Assembly: GCF_028475105.1 (NCBI RefSeq)
Contig: NZ_CP116936.1
Coordinates: 3,967,501-4,031,500 of the forward strand
Direction: 5' to 3'
DNA length: 64,000 bases
Origin: Micromonospora sp. LH3U1
GTDB lineage: Bacteria > Actinomycetota > Actinomycetes > Mycobacteriales > Micromonosporaceae
The notes below the pieces were generated by a model. That model saw only the letters and a list, made by a program, of their open reading frames with translations. It made no database searches and was not told where the DNA came from. The position numbers and the translations under genes are program-made. Below, one piece after another: positions 1-7,398 of this stretch. How positions within the stretch are numbered: position 1 is the first letter of the stretch; every line of letters starts with the position of its first letter.

Positions 1-2
1 AC

Positions 3-65
3 GCCAACCGGGAGATCGCCCGCGAACTGGGCCGGCACCTCAAGGGCCACCCCCGCCGGCCCTGA
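3..65 (+). CDS. C-terminal fragment of an unidentified protein
   Basis: The window opens inside a rightward reading frame that ends at TGA 63-65, leaving about 20 residues (ending REIARELGRHLKGHPRRP). The fragment is too short to assign to a family. Codon use is GC-rich like its neighbours. A 9-bp stem hairpin 65 bp downstream could end its transcript. Confidence 0.4.
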   Translation, partial: ANREIARELGRHLKGHPRRP

Positions 66-129
66 CCTCCCAAGGTCACCCGTCCGGGTCGCGGGCGGTT
101 CCTCAGGGTCGGGCAGGTCGGGCGAGGGT

Positions 130-160
130 GCCCCGAGGTCACCTTCGACGTCCTCGGGGC
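130..160. terminator. hairpin between convergent genes
   Basis: GCCCCGAGG at 130-138 pairs perfectly with CCTCGGGGC at 152-160 around a 13-nt loop. It lies between the rightward fragment ending at 65 and the leftward aldo/keto reductase whose stop starts at 162, so it could end either transcript. There is no U-tract, which is common in actinobacteria. Confidence 0.5.
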
Positions 161-1026
161 TAGCGGCCGATCTTGTCCAGCTCGGCGACGTCGTCGTCGC
201 AGAGGGAGAGCGCCGCGCCCGCGATGTTCTCGCGCAGGTGTGTCGTGGACGAGGTGCCCGGGATCAGCAGGATGTTCGGCGAGCGCCGCAGCAGCCAGGC
301 CAGGGCGACAGACATCGGTGTTGCCTCCAGCCGGGCGGCCACGGCCGAGAGCGCCGAGGACTGCAGCGGGCTGAAGCCGCCGAGTGGGAAGAACGGCACG
401 TAGGCGATGCCCTGGTCGGCGAGGGCATCGATCAGCTCGTCGTCCTGGCGGTGCGCGAGGTTGTACATGTTCTGCACGCACACGATCGGCGCGATCGTCT
501 GCGCCTCGGCGACCTGTTCCGGCGTCGCGTTGCTCACTCCGAGGTGCCGGATCAGGCCCTGCTGCTGAAGTTCGACGAGTGCCTCGAGCGCCTCGGCGAC
601 CGAACCGGGCTGGGGTCCTTCGGCATCGCCGAGCCGGAGGTTGACCAGGTCGAGCACGTCGAGACCGAGGGTCGTGAGGTTCTCGTGCACCGATCGGCGC
701 AGGCTTTCCGGGTCACGGGCCGAGGGCCAGCCGCCCTGCTGGTCGCGGTTCGCGCCGACCTTGGTCACGATGTGCAGCGCGTCGGGGTACGGGTGCAGCG
801 CTTCCCGGATCAGCTGGTTGGTGACATGCGGCCCGTAGGCCTCGGCGGTGTCGATGTGGGTGATGCCGAGTTCGACGGCCTCGCGGAGGACGGCGAGTGC
901 GCCGTCGTGGTCGGCCGGCGGTCCCATGACCCAGGGGCCGGCGAGCTGCATGGCGCCGTAGCCGAACCGGGTGACGGTCAAATCTCCCAGCGTCCTGGTG
1001 CCGCCGGGAAGGGAAGTGGAGGCCAT
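160..1026 (-). CDS. aldo/keto reductase
   Basis: Cytosolic NADPH-dependent oxidoreductase of the aldo/keto reductase (TIM-barrel) superfamily; substrate unknown. Visible are the N-terminal GxGAMQL strand, the HIDTAEAYG segment with catalytic Asp and Tyr, the Lys in IVTKVG, and the C-terminal LLIPGTSS cofactor segment. The usual catalytic His region reads DLVNLRLG, so an Arg stands in the His place, as in a subgroup of bacterial members. The frame stays open upstream to 1089, but the start at 1026 has an AGAGG element about 7 nt upstream; 1032 is the alternative. It is divergent from an HxlR regulator, which probably controls it. Confidence 0.85.
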   Translation of the reverse strand: MASTSLPGGTRTLGDLTVTRFGYGAMQLAGPWVMGPPADHDGALAVLREAVELGITHIDTAEAYGPHVTNQLIREALHPYPDALHIVTKVGANRDQQGGWPSARDPESLRRSVHENLTTLGLDVLDLVNLRLGDAEGPQPGSVAEALEALVELQQQGLIRHLGVSNATPEQVAEAQTIAPIVCVQNMYNLAHRQDDELIDALADQGIAYVPFFPLGGFSPLQSSALSAVAARLEATPMSVALAWLLRRSPNILLIPGTSSTTHLRENIAGAALSLCDDDVAELDKIGR

Positions 1027-1067
1027 GCTCATACCTCTGACTTTCGTGTCGCGCTGAGCGTTCCGGT

Positions 1068-1118
1068 GTATCGCGGATACCTGCTCCACTATCAGGCGGT
1101 AACTTCATAACGGGAAGT
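1068..1118. promoter_or_regulatory. candidate HxlR operators in the divergent spacer
   Basis: Two short inverted repeats lie between the reductase and the HxlR gene. GTATC-GCG-GATAC at 1068-1080 is perfect. ACTTC-N7-GAAGT spans 1102-1118. HxlR proteins bind as dimers to inverted repeats in such divergent spacers and often respond to aldehydes or quinones, so these are plausible sites. There is no direct proof. Confidence 0.4.
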
Positions 1119-1157
1119 AGGCACCCAGAGGTTCGTAACGCACCGAGGAGCGGTTCG

Positions 1158-1601
1158 ATGGCAACGACGACAGCGGCGCAGAAGAGGGCACAGGCCAAGG
1201 TGGAATATGACGCTTTCCTGGCCCAATGTCCCAGCCGCAAGCTGCTCGACCGGATCGCGGACAAGTGGGTCACGTTGGTTCTGGCCGCGCTGCGCACCGA
1301 CGGCTCGCAGCAGTTCAGCGCCGACTGCGCCGGTGAGCCCCGGTCGATGCGGTACTCGGAACTGTCGCGCCTGCTGGCCGGCGTCAGCCAGAAGATGCTG
1401 ACTCAGACGCTGCGCTCCCTGGAACGCGACGGTCTGGTCACCCGCACTGTGGTGCCGACCGTGCCCGTCACGGTCACCTACGAGCTGACCGACCTCGGCC
1501 TCTCCCTGCATCAGGTGATACGCGGCTTGAAGGGCTGGGCCGAAACGCACATGGACGACGTGCTCGCCAACCGCGCGACGTACGACCACCACGTCGCCTG
1601 A
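1158..1601 (+). CDS. HxlR-family winged-helix regulator
   Basis: 147-residue DNA-binding transcription factor. An N-terminal Cys in LAQCPSRKLLDRIADKW precedes the winged helix (RYSELSRLLAGVSQKMLTQTLRSLERDGLVTR), and the wing VTYELTDLGLSLHQVI is typical of HxlR. The conserved Cys near residue 24 is the usual redox or electrophile sensor in this family. The product has a normal length. Divergent from the aldo/keto reductase at 160-1026, its likely target. Confidence 0.88.
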   Translation: MATTTAAQKRAQAKVEYDAFLAQCPSRKLLDRIADKWVTLVLAALRTDGSQQFSADCAGEPRSMRYSELSRLLAGVSQKMLTQTLRSLERDGLVTRTVVPTVPVTVTYELTDLGLSLHQVIRGLKGWAETHMDDVLANRATYDHHVA

Positions 1602-1698
1602 GAGGACGGCGCATGGTCGCGCAACTACGGCCGGAAAAACCCACAGGAGTACGCAGACACAATCCTTTCCGGGCTTTCCAGCTCGCAGATGCGGACGC

Positions 1699-1704
1699 TA
1701 GGGT
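1699..1704 (+). promoter_or_regulatory. -10 box of a probable leaderless promoter for the mod operon
   Basis: TAGGGT ends 6 nt before the GTG at 1711, so transcription would begin at the start codon. No Shine-Dalgarno sequence precedes that GTG, which supports a leaderless mRNA. The -35 region is weak. Confidence 0.4.
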
Positions 1705-1710
1705 GGGCCG

Positions 1711-2133
1711 GTGACGACGTTCCGGATCGGTGAGGCGGCCGACCTGCTCGGTGTCAGCGCCGACACGATTCGCCGCTGGGTGGACGCCGGGCGGCTGGCC
1801 GCCGGGCGCGACGAGCACGGCCACCGGATCATCGACGGCGTCGACCTGGCTGCGTTCGCCCGCGCACAGGCCGCCGACCCGGACGCGGGCGCCGAATTCT
1901 CGTCGGCCCGCAACCGGCTGCGCGGCATCGTCGTCGATGTCCGCAAGGACACCGTGATGGCACAGGTCGACATCCAGGCCGGCCCGTTCCGCGTCGTGTC
2001 ACTGATGAGCCGGGAGGCGGTCGATGAGCTCGACCTGCGGGTCGGGTCGGTGGCCGTCGCGGTGATCAAGTCGACCACGGTGGTGGTGGAGCGGGCCGCT
2101 CCCCCGGCAGCGAGAGGAAGGGCCGGCGGATGA
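1711..2133 (+). CDS. HTH-TOBE molybdate-responsive regulator
   Basis: 140-residue protein joining an excisionase/MerR-like helix-turn-helix (residues about 3-50, IGEAADLLGVSADTIRRWVDAGRL) to one TOBE (Mop) domain (about 68-128, SARNRLRGIVVDVRKDTVMAQVDI). TOBE domains bind molybdate or tungstate, so it probably senses molybdate and controls modABC, acting like ModE but with a different DNA-binding half. It is the first gene of the operon and its stop overlaps the modA start (ATGA). The GTG start has no ribosome binding site but a TANNNT box 6 nt before it. Confidence 0.85.
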   Translation: MTTFRIGEAADLLGVSADTIRRWVDAGRLAAGRDEHGHRIIDGVDLAAFARAQAADPDAGAEFSSARNRLRGIVVDVRKDTVMAQVDIQAGPFRVVSLMSREAVDELDLRVGSVAVAVIKSTTVVVERAAPPAARGRAGG

Positions 2134-2924
2134 GCACGCCGAGACTGCGTACGACCCTGGTTGCCCTGGTGGCGGTTGCCGGGCTGGCGGTGGCGGGCTG
2201 CGGCGCGGGCGACGACCGGGCATCCGGTGGTGTCGCCGACGGCCGGGTCACCGGCGCGGTGACGGTGTTCGCGGCCGCCTCGCTGACCGAGTCGTTCACC
2301 CGGCTCGGGAAGGACTTCGAGGCCGCCAACCCGGGCAGCACCGTGACCCTCAACGTCGCCGGCAGCTCCGCCCTCGCCAACCAGATCAACCAGGGTGCGC
2401 CGGCGGACGTGTTCGCCTCGGCCGCTCCGGCGAACATGACCACGGTCACCGAGGCCGGCAATGCCGACGGCACACCGAGCACCTTCGCCCGCAACCAGTT
2501 GGTGATCGCGGTGCCTCGGGGCAACCCGAAGGGGGTGGCCGGGTTGGCCGACCTGACCCGGCCGGGTGTGAAGGTGGCGCTCTGCGCGACCCAGGTGCCC
2601 TGCGGAGCGGCGGCCCGCACCGCGCTGGACGCGGCCAGCGTCGCGCTGACACCGGTCACGCTGGAGCAGGACGTCAAGGGCGCCCTGGCCAAGGTGAAGC
2701 TCGGCGAGGTCGACGCGGCCCTGGTCTACCGCACGGACGCGCGGGCAGCGAGCGCCGACGTGACCGGCGTGGAGTTTCCCGAGTCGGCACGAGCGATCAA
2801 CGACTACCCGATCGTCGCGCTGAAGGACGCGCCGAATCCGGCGGGCGCGCGGGCCTTCGTCGCGTACGTCCGGTCGGCGTCGGCGCAGGCGGTCCTCGCC
2901 GAGGCCGGCTTCCAGGCTCCGTGA
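2130..2924 (+). CDS. modA: molybdate ABC transporter substrate-binding lipoprotein
   Basis: Extracytoplasmic receptor that captures molybdate (or tungstate) for ModBC. A signal peptide ends in the lipobox AVAGC with Cys24 as the lipidated residue. The mature domain has ModA signatures: FAAASLTESF, NVAGSSALANQI, GAPADVFASAA and LVYRTDA. At 264 residues it has normal length. The start ATG overlaps the stop of the HTH-TOBE gene and its own stop overlaps modB, indicating tight translational coupling. Confidence 0.95.
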   Translation: MSTPRLRTTLVALVAVAGLAVAGCGAGDDRASGGVADGRVTGAVTVFAAASLTESFTRLGKDFEAANPGSTVTLNVAGSSALANQINQGAPADVFASAAPANMTTVTEAGNADGTPSTFARNQLVIAVPRGNPKGVAGLADLTRPGVKVALCATQVPCGAAARTALDAASVALTPVTLEQDVKGALAKVKLGEVDAALVYRTDARAASADVTGVEFPESARAINDYPIVALKDAPNPAGARAFVAYVRSASAQAVLAEAGFQAP

Positions 2925-3736
2925 GCCAGGTCCTCGACCGCGCCGCGCCGCGACGGCGGGGGCGGGTGCCGGCGGCGCTGCTGATCCCCGCCGGGTTGGG
3001 GCTGCTCTTCCTCGTCCTGCCACTGGCCGGGCTGGTCATCCGGGCGCCATGGGCGACGCTGCCGGAGCGGCTCACCGAGCCGGGCGCGCTCACCGCTCTG
3101 CGGCTCTCGGTGCAGACGGCGACCCTGGCCACCGTGCTCTGCCTGCTGCTCGGGGTGCCGCTCGCCTGGGTGCTGGCGCGGGTTGAGTTCCCCGGCCGCC
3201 GACTGGTACGCGCGCTGGTCACCGTGCCCCTGGTGCTGCCGCCGGTGGTCGGCGGGGTCGCGCTGTTGCTGGTCTTCGGCCGGCGTGGGCTGCTCGGCGG
3301 CTGGCTGGACGCCACGTTCGGTATCACCCTGCCCTTCACCACCGCGGGTGTCGTGTTGGCCGAGTCGTTCGTGGCCATGCCGTTCCTGGTCATCGCCGTG
3401 GAGGGTGCGTTACGCGCCGCCGACCACCGCTACGAGGAGGCCGCCGCGACGCTGGGCGCCAGCCGATGGACCACCTTCACCCATGTCACGCTGCCGCTGG
3501 TGGCGCCCGGGTTGGCCGCCGGCGCGGTGCTGTGCTGGGCGCGGGCGCTCGGCGAGTTCGGTGCCACCATCACCTTCGCCGGCAACTATCCCGGCCGGAC
3601 GCAGACCATGCCGCTCGCCGTCTACCTGGCGTTGGAGACCGACCTGGAGTCCGCGATCGTGCTCAGCCTGGTGCTGCTCGTCGTCTCGGTGGGCATCCTG
3701 GTCGCGTTGCGGGACCGCTGGATGACCAGCGCATGA
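2921..3736 (+). CDS. modB: molybdate ABC transporter permease
   Basis: Integral membrane subunit of the ModABC molybdate importer, 271 residues with several hydrophobic helices. The cytoplasmic coupling motif typical of this permease family is present (EEAATLGASRWTTFTHVTLP, residues about 173-192), followed by GALLGEFG-like residues (ALGEFGATI). Starts at a GTG overlapping the modA stop and overlaps modC by four bases (ATGA). Confidence 0.94.
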   Translation: MSQVLDRAAPRRRGRVPAALLIPAGLGLLFLVLPLAGLVIRAPWATLPERLTEPGALTALRLSVQTATLATVLCLLLGVPLAWVLARVEFPGRRLVRALVTVPLVLPPVVGGVALLLVFGRRGLLGGWLDATFGITLPFTTAGVVLAESFVAMPFLVIAVEGALRAADHRYEEAAATLGASRWTTFTHVTLPLVAPGLAAGAVLCWARALGEFGATITFAGNYPGRTQTMPLAVYLALETDLESAIVLSLVLLVVSVGILVALRDRWMTSA

Positions 3737-4800
3737 GCGGTGCACTGCTCGATGCCCGGCTGGTCGTCGACCGGGGGGCCTTCCGGCTCGACGTGCCGCT
3801 GCGGGTCGCGCCCGGCGAGGTGGTCGCGCTGCTCGGCCCGAACGGCGCCGGTAAGACCACCGCGCTGCGCGCGCTGGCCGGGTTGCATCCACTCACCGAC
3901 GGGCACGTCACTCTCGACGGCACCGACCTGGACCGCCCGGCGACGCGAGGCTGGGTGCCCACCGAACGCCGGTCGATCGGCGTGGTCTTCCAGGAATATC
4001 TGCTCTTTCCGCATCTCAGCGCTCTGGACAACGTGGCCTTCGGGCCGCGCCGGCACGGCGTCGACCGGCGGGCCGCACGTGCCACGGCCCGAGACTGGCT
4101 CGAACGAGTGGGGCTTGACGCGCAGGCGCAGCGCCGCCCCCGGCAGCTCTCCGGCGGTCAGGCACAGCGGGTGGCGCTGGCCCGCGCGCTGGCCGTCGCG
4201 CCTGCGCTGCTGCTGCTGGACGAGCCGCTCGCGGCACTGGACGCCCGCACCCGGCTGGACACCCGCGCCGAACTGCACCGCCACCTGTCCGCCCACCCGG
4301 GCGCGACGGTGCTGGTCACCCATGACCCGCTGGACGCGCTGGCGCTGGCCGACCGGCTGGTCATCGTCGAGGCCGGCCGGGTCGTGCAGGAGGGCGACGG
4401 GCCGAGCGTCACCGCCCGCCCGCGCACCGACTACGTCGCCCGGCTCGTCGGGCTCAACCTCTACCGTGGTCGGGCCGAAGGGCATGGGGTACGGGTCGCG
4501 CCGGAGCTGACCCTCACGGTCGCCGACCGGCTCGACGGCGAGGCCTTCGTGGCATTCCGCCCGGCCGCGGTGGCCCTGCACCCGACCCGACCGGAGGGCA
4601 GCCCGCGCAATACCTGGGCGGGCACCGTGGCCGGCGTCCAGCGGCACGGCGACAACGTACGGGTGCAACTCGACGGGCCGATCGGAGTGGCCGCCGACGT
4701 GACGCCGGCCGCCGCCGCCCAGCTGCGGCTGATCGCCGGCCAACGGGTCTGGGTGGCGGTCAAGGCGGCCGAGACGCACGCCTACCCGGCCACGGGCTAA
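3733..4800 (+). CDS. modC: molybdate ABC transporter ATPase with TOBE domain
   Basis: 355-residue cytoplasmic ATPase that powers ModAB. It has Walker A (GPNGAGKTT), Q-loop (VFQEYLLF), signature LSGGQAQR, Walker B (LLLLDEPLAALD) and the H-loop (VTHDPLD). A C-terminal TOBE region (about 285-350, NTWAGTVAGVQRHGDNVRVQL) is the usual molybdate-sensing tail. The frame is open upstream to 3466, but the ATG at 3733 overlaps the modB stop and begins the conserved sequence. Last gene of the operon. Confidence 0.95.
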   Translation: MSGALLDARLVVDRGAFRLDVPLRVAPGEVVALLGPNGAGKTTALRALAGLHPLTDGHVTLDGTDLDRPATRGWVPTERRSIGVVFQEYLLFPHLSALDNVAFGPRRHGVDRRAARATARDWLERVGLDAQAQRRPRQLSGGQAQRVALARALAVAPALLLLDEPLAALDARTRLDTRAELHRHLSAHPGATVLVTHDPLDALALADRLVIVEAGRVVQEGDGPSVTARPRTDYVARLVGLNLYRGRAEGHGVRVAPELTLTVADRLDGEAFVAFRPAAVALHPTRPEGSPRNTWAGTVAGVQRHGDNVRVQLDGPIGVAADVTPAAAAQLRLIAGQRVWVAVKAAETHAYPATG

Positions 4801-4814
4801 TCCCCGGGGTGACG

Positions 4815-5228
4815 TCAGCCGGCGAGCAGGTCGGCGTGCGCGGCGCGCAGCCGGGCCAGCGTCGGGTCGCTGCCCGGGATGACCCGCCGATCCAGCTCGG
4901 CCCACGCCTCGGCCAGCGCCGCGCGGACCGCACCCAGCTCGGCGGCGTGCCGCTGACTGCTGCGCCGGTGCTGCTCTTCGAGGCGCCGGGCCCAACCGGC
5001 GGTGACCGTGGCGAGCCGGTCGGCGTCGGCGCGGGCCTGCGCACCGCTGCGGGCGGCTGCGGCGGGGACGATCGCGGCAACCGGGCGGGGATCGCCGTCG
5101 CGGGTGACGACGGTGACCGCGTCGGTCAGCTCGGCCAGCGCGACGAGCTGGCTGAACCGGGTGCGCGCCTCACGCAGCGGCACGGAACGCGGCGGGTTGG
5201 AATGAGGGGTGAGCGCGGGGACGGCCAT
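4815..5228 (-). CDS. Phd/YefM-like antitoxin-domain protein, orphan
   Basis: 137 residues. The N-terminal half (SVPLREARTRFSQLVALAELTDAVTVVTRDGDPRPVAAIVP) matches the Phd/YefM antitoxin fold, which binds DNA and neutralises a RelE or Doc toxin. The C-terminal half is an Arg/Ala/Glu-rich predicted helix. No toxin-like ORF lies beside it: one flank is modC, the other an acetyltransferase. It may be a solitary antitoxin-derived regulator. Confidence 0.6.
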   Translation of the reverse strand: MAVPALTPHSNPPRSVPLREARTRFSQLVALAELTDAVTVVTRDGDPRPVAAIVPAAAARSGAQARADADRLATVTAGWARRLEEQHRRSSQRHAAELGAVRAALAEAWAELDRRVIPGSDPTLARLRAAHADLLAG

Positions 5229-5270
5229 GGATGCATGGTGCCGCCGGGGTACGACAGAAATCCGCTGTCG

Positions 5271-5843
5271 TCAGTGGACGGTCGGTTCCGGGCCAGCCGG
5301 CGGAGCAGTCCACTCGTCGGCCAGCACCGACCAGATTTCGAGGTCCATGCGTCCGTGCGGGCTCGGGTAGACCTGCCGGAGCGTGCCGTCGAGGCGCAGG
5401 CCGAGCCGGCGGGCGAGCGCGATGCTGCGGGCGTTCTCGGCGTTGGTCCGCCACTCCACCCGCTGGATGCCGCGCTCGCGCACCGCCCAGTCGATGATCC
5501 GGCGGACCGCAGGCGCGACCATGCCGCGCCCCTGCGCCGACGGCTCCACCCAGCAACCAACCTCGCAGACGCCCAGCGCGACGTCGAACGACACGAACAT
5601 GACGCCGCCGACCAGCGTGCCGCGCCACCACAGCCCCCAGATGCCACCGGTGTCGCTGGCCCACCGGTCGGCGTACCGCTGCAACACCGCCCGGGCCGAC
5701 GGCAGGTCGGTGGCGACGAAGGACGGCGACACCCAGGGCTGGATGTGTTCCCGGGCCCGGTCCAGGTTGGCGAGGAACTCCTCGGCCCGCCACGGGTCCA
5801 GCGGGCGCAACTCGACCTCCTCGGTCAGCGGCAGGGCGAACAC
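5271..5843 (-). CDS. GNAT acetyltransferase, RimJ/RimL type
   Basis: About 190 residues. Starts at GTG 5843 with GGAGG just upstream; the longer frame to 5969 has no support. Contains the RimJ/RimL-like N-terminus (EEVELRPLDPWRAEEFLANL), the acetyl-CoA loop region (VGCWVEPSAQGRGMVAPAV) and the family end (NARSIALARRLGLRLDGTLR). It transfers acetyl groups to amines, probably an N-terminus, amino acid or antibiotic; the substrate cannot be told. Confidence 0.82.
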   Translation of the reverse strand: MFALPLTEEVELRPLDPWRAEEFLANLDRAREHIQPWVSPSFVATDLPSARAVLQRYADRWASDTGGIWGLWWRGTLVGGVMFVSFDVALGVCEVGCWVEPSAQGRGMVAPAVRRIIDWAVRERGIQRVEWRTNAENARSIALARRLGLRLDGTLRQVYPSPHGRMDLEIWSVLADEWTAPPAGPEPTVH

Positions 5844-5994
5844 CGGGCCTCCAGTCGAGTGCGCGTCGAACGTCGGTAGCAGGCTCGCACAGCCACGTCG
5901 CTCGTCCCACGCCGGGCAGGCCGCCCTCGCGTCAGGCCGGCCGCACCCACGGCTCGAACCTTGCCTCATCCCGCCCCGACGGCGGCCGGGTCAA

Positions 5995-7221
5995 TCAGAT
6001 GATCGTGTGGGTCCAGTAGCTGAGCCAGAGCACGAACAGCGCGCCCTGCACCACGGCGAGCGCCGCGGTCAGCCACACGTCGACGCTGGCGCGACGGGCC
6101 CAGCGGGCCAGCACCAGGGCCACCGGGAAGGCTGCGAGCAGGTAGCGCAGCAGGCTCTTGTACACCGCCGGGCCCATCGAGAGGGGCACCAGCACCATGA
6201 GTACGCCGTACATCAGGTAGGCCAGCTCCCGGCGGCGGAACCCGGCGACCAGCACGGCCAACACGGCCACCGCGAACCAGACCCGGGCGGCGTCGCGCGG
6301 CTCTCCGGCCAGCCCGTTGAGCAGCACCGGCAGCGGGTTCTGCACCCTGATCCCCCAACCGGTCTGCTGGGCGTGCTGGTAGGCGAACCAGTCCCCGCCG
6401 CGCCACCGACAGAACGCCATGAAGGTGAACCACCCGGCGGGCAGCAGCAGCAACGGCCAGCCAGTCCGCAGGTAGCCGAGCAGGGCGCGCGGGCCGAGCC
6501 GCCAGTCGTGTTGGCGGAGCAGCACCAGGGCCAACGGCAGCGCGACGAGCAGGCCCACCGACCGGCTCATCGCCAGGAAGTAACCGAGCACACCGACCAG
6601 CAGCCACTGGCGCCGCTCGGCGTGGTAGAACGCGGCCAACGCGAGGCAGACGAAGAGCGACTCGGTCAGCGCGGCCTGGAAGAGGAACGCGGTCGGCAGC
6701 AGCACCAGGTACCGGGTGAAGCGGCGAGCCGCGTCCGCGCCGCCGAGCAGCAGCTCGGCCAGCCGGTAGCCGTACCAGAGTGCCAGCAGGAACGCGACGT
6801 TGCTGATCAACAGCAGGGCCAGCGCGTTGTCGCCACCGAGCAGCGCGCCGACCGGTCGGGCCAGGAACGGGTAGAGCAGGGGGAAGCCGAAGTCTCCCCA
6901 CGGCCCGGTCAGGGGCAGCTCGCTCAGCCGTAGGTAGAGCAGCGCGTCCCAGGCGAACCAGAAGGAGATCCACCGGTGCCCGGAGACCTCCCGCTGCTGC
7001 GCCCACATCAACGCCTCGTCCGGCGGCGGCGCTCCGGGGATGCCGTCCCAGGCGTGCAGGACCAGCAGCCCGAGCAGGGTCAGCAGGACCTTCGCGCCGA
7101 GGAACAGGCCGATCACGTACGGCCAGGGCGTCGGCACCCGACGGGCCGCGCGCGCTGCGACCTGGCCAGCCGGGGTCAACCGGGCGGCCAGCGCCGCCGC
7201 GCCGCTCCGCCACCGGTGCAT
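5995..7221 (-). CDS. PIG-V-like polytopic mannosyltransferase
   Basis: 408-residue membrane protein with about ten hydrophobic helices. The early lumenal-type loop has the WFAWDALLYLRLS and PWGDFGFPLLYPFL segments typical of the PIG-V/GT-C family, which uses polyprenyl-phosphate mannose as donor to elongate extracytoplasmic glycolipids or glycoproteins. A purine-rich GGGGGAGCGG leader precedes the ATG at 7221. It is divergent from a UDP-galactopyranose-mutase-like gene, so both may serve cell-surface glycan synthesis; this is inference. Confidence 0.72.
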   Translation of the reverse strand: MHRWRSGAAALAARLTPAGQVAARAARRVPTPWPYVIGLFLGAKVLLTLLGLLVLHAWDGIPGAPPPDEALMWAQQREVSGHRWISFWFAWDALLYLRLSELPLTGPWGDFGFPLLYPFLARPVGALLGGDNALALLLISNVAFLLALWYGYRLAELLLGGADAARRFTRYLVLLPTAFLFQAALTESLFVCLALAAFYHAERRQWLLVGVLGYFLAMSRSVGLLVALPLALVLLRQHDWRLGPRALLGYLRTGWPLLLLPAGWFTFMAFCRWRGGDWFAYQHAQQTGWGIRVQNPLPVLLNGLAGEPRDAARVWFAVAVLAVLVAGFRRRELAYLMYGVLMVLVPLSMGPAVYKSLLRYLLAAFPVALVLARWARRASVDVWLTAALAVVQGALFVLWLSYWTHTII

Positions 7222-7398
7222 CCGCCCCGCTCCCCCGGTCCGCCGGCCCGCCCGCCGCGCGGAGGGTGTCGCCCCTCCCGTTGTACGCCGCCGCGCGACC
7301 CGCCGAAGCGGAAACGACCCATCACCAAGGGTGACATTCGGTGCAGAACGGGTACGCGCCGCGCCTCAACCATGACGGTGAGCAGGGAGCGCGGCAGC

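Noticed and set aside
4809..6933. Long plus-strand ORFs (356 and 516 residues) opposite the antitoxin-like, acetyltransferase and mannosyltransferase genes
   Set aside because: They are Gln/Arg/His-rich shadow frames antisense to genes with clear domains, a common artefact at this GC content.
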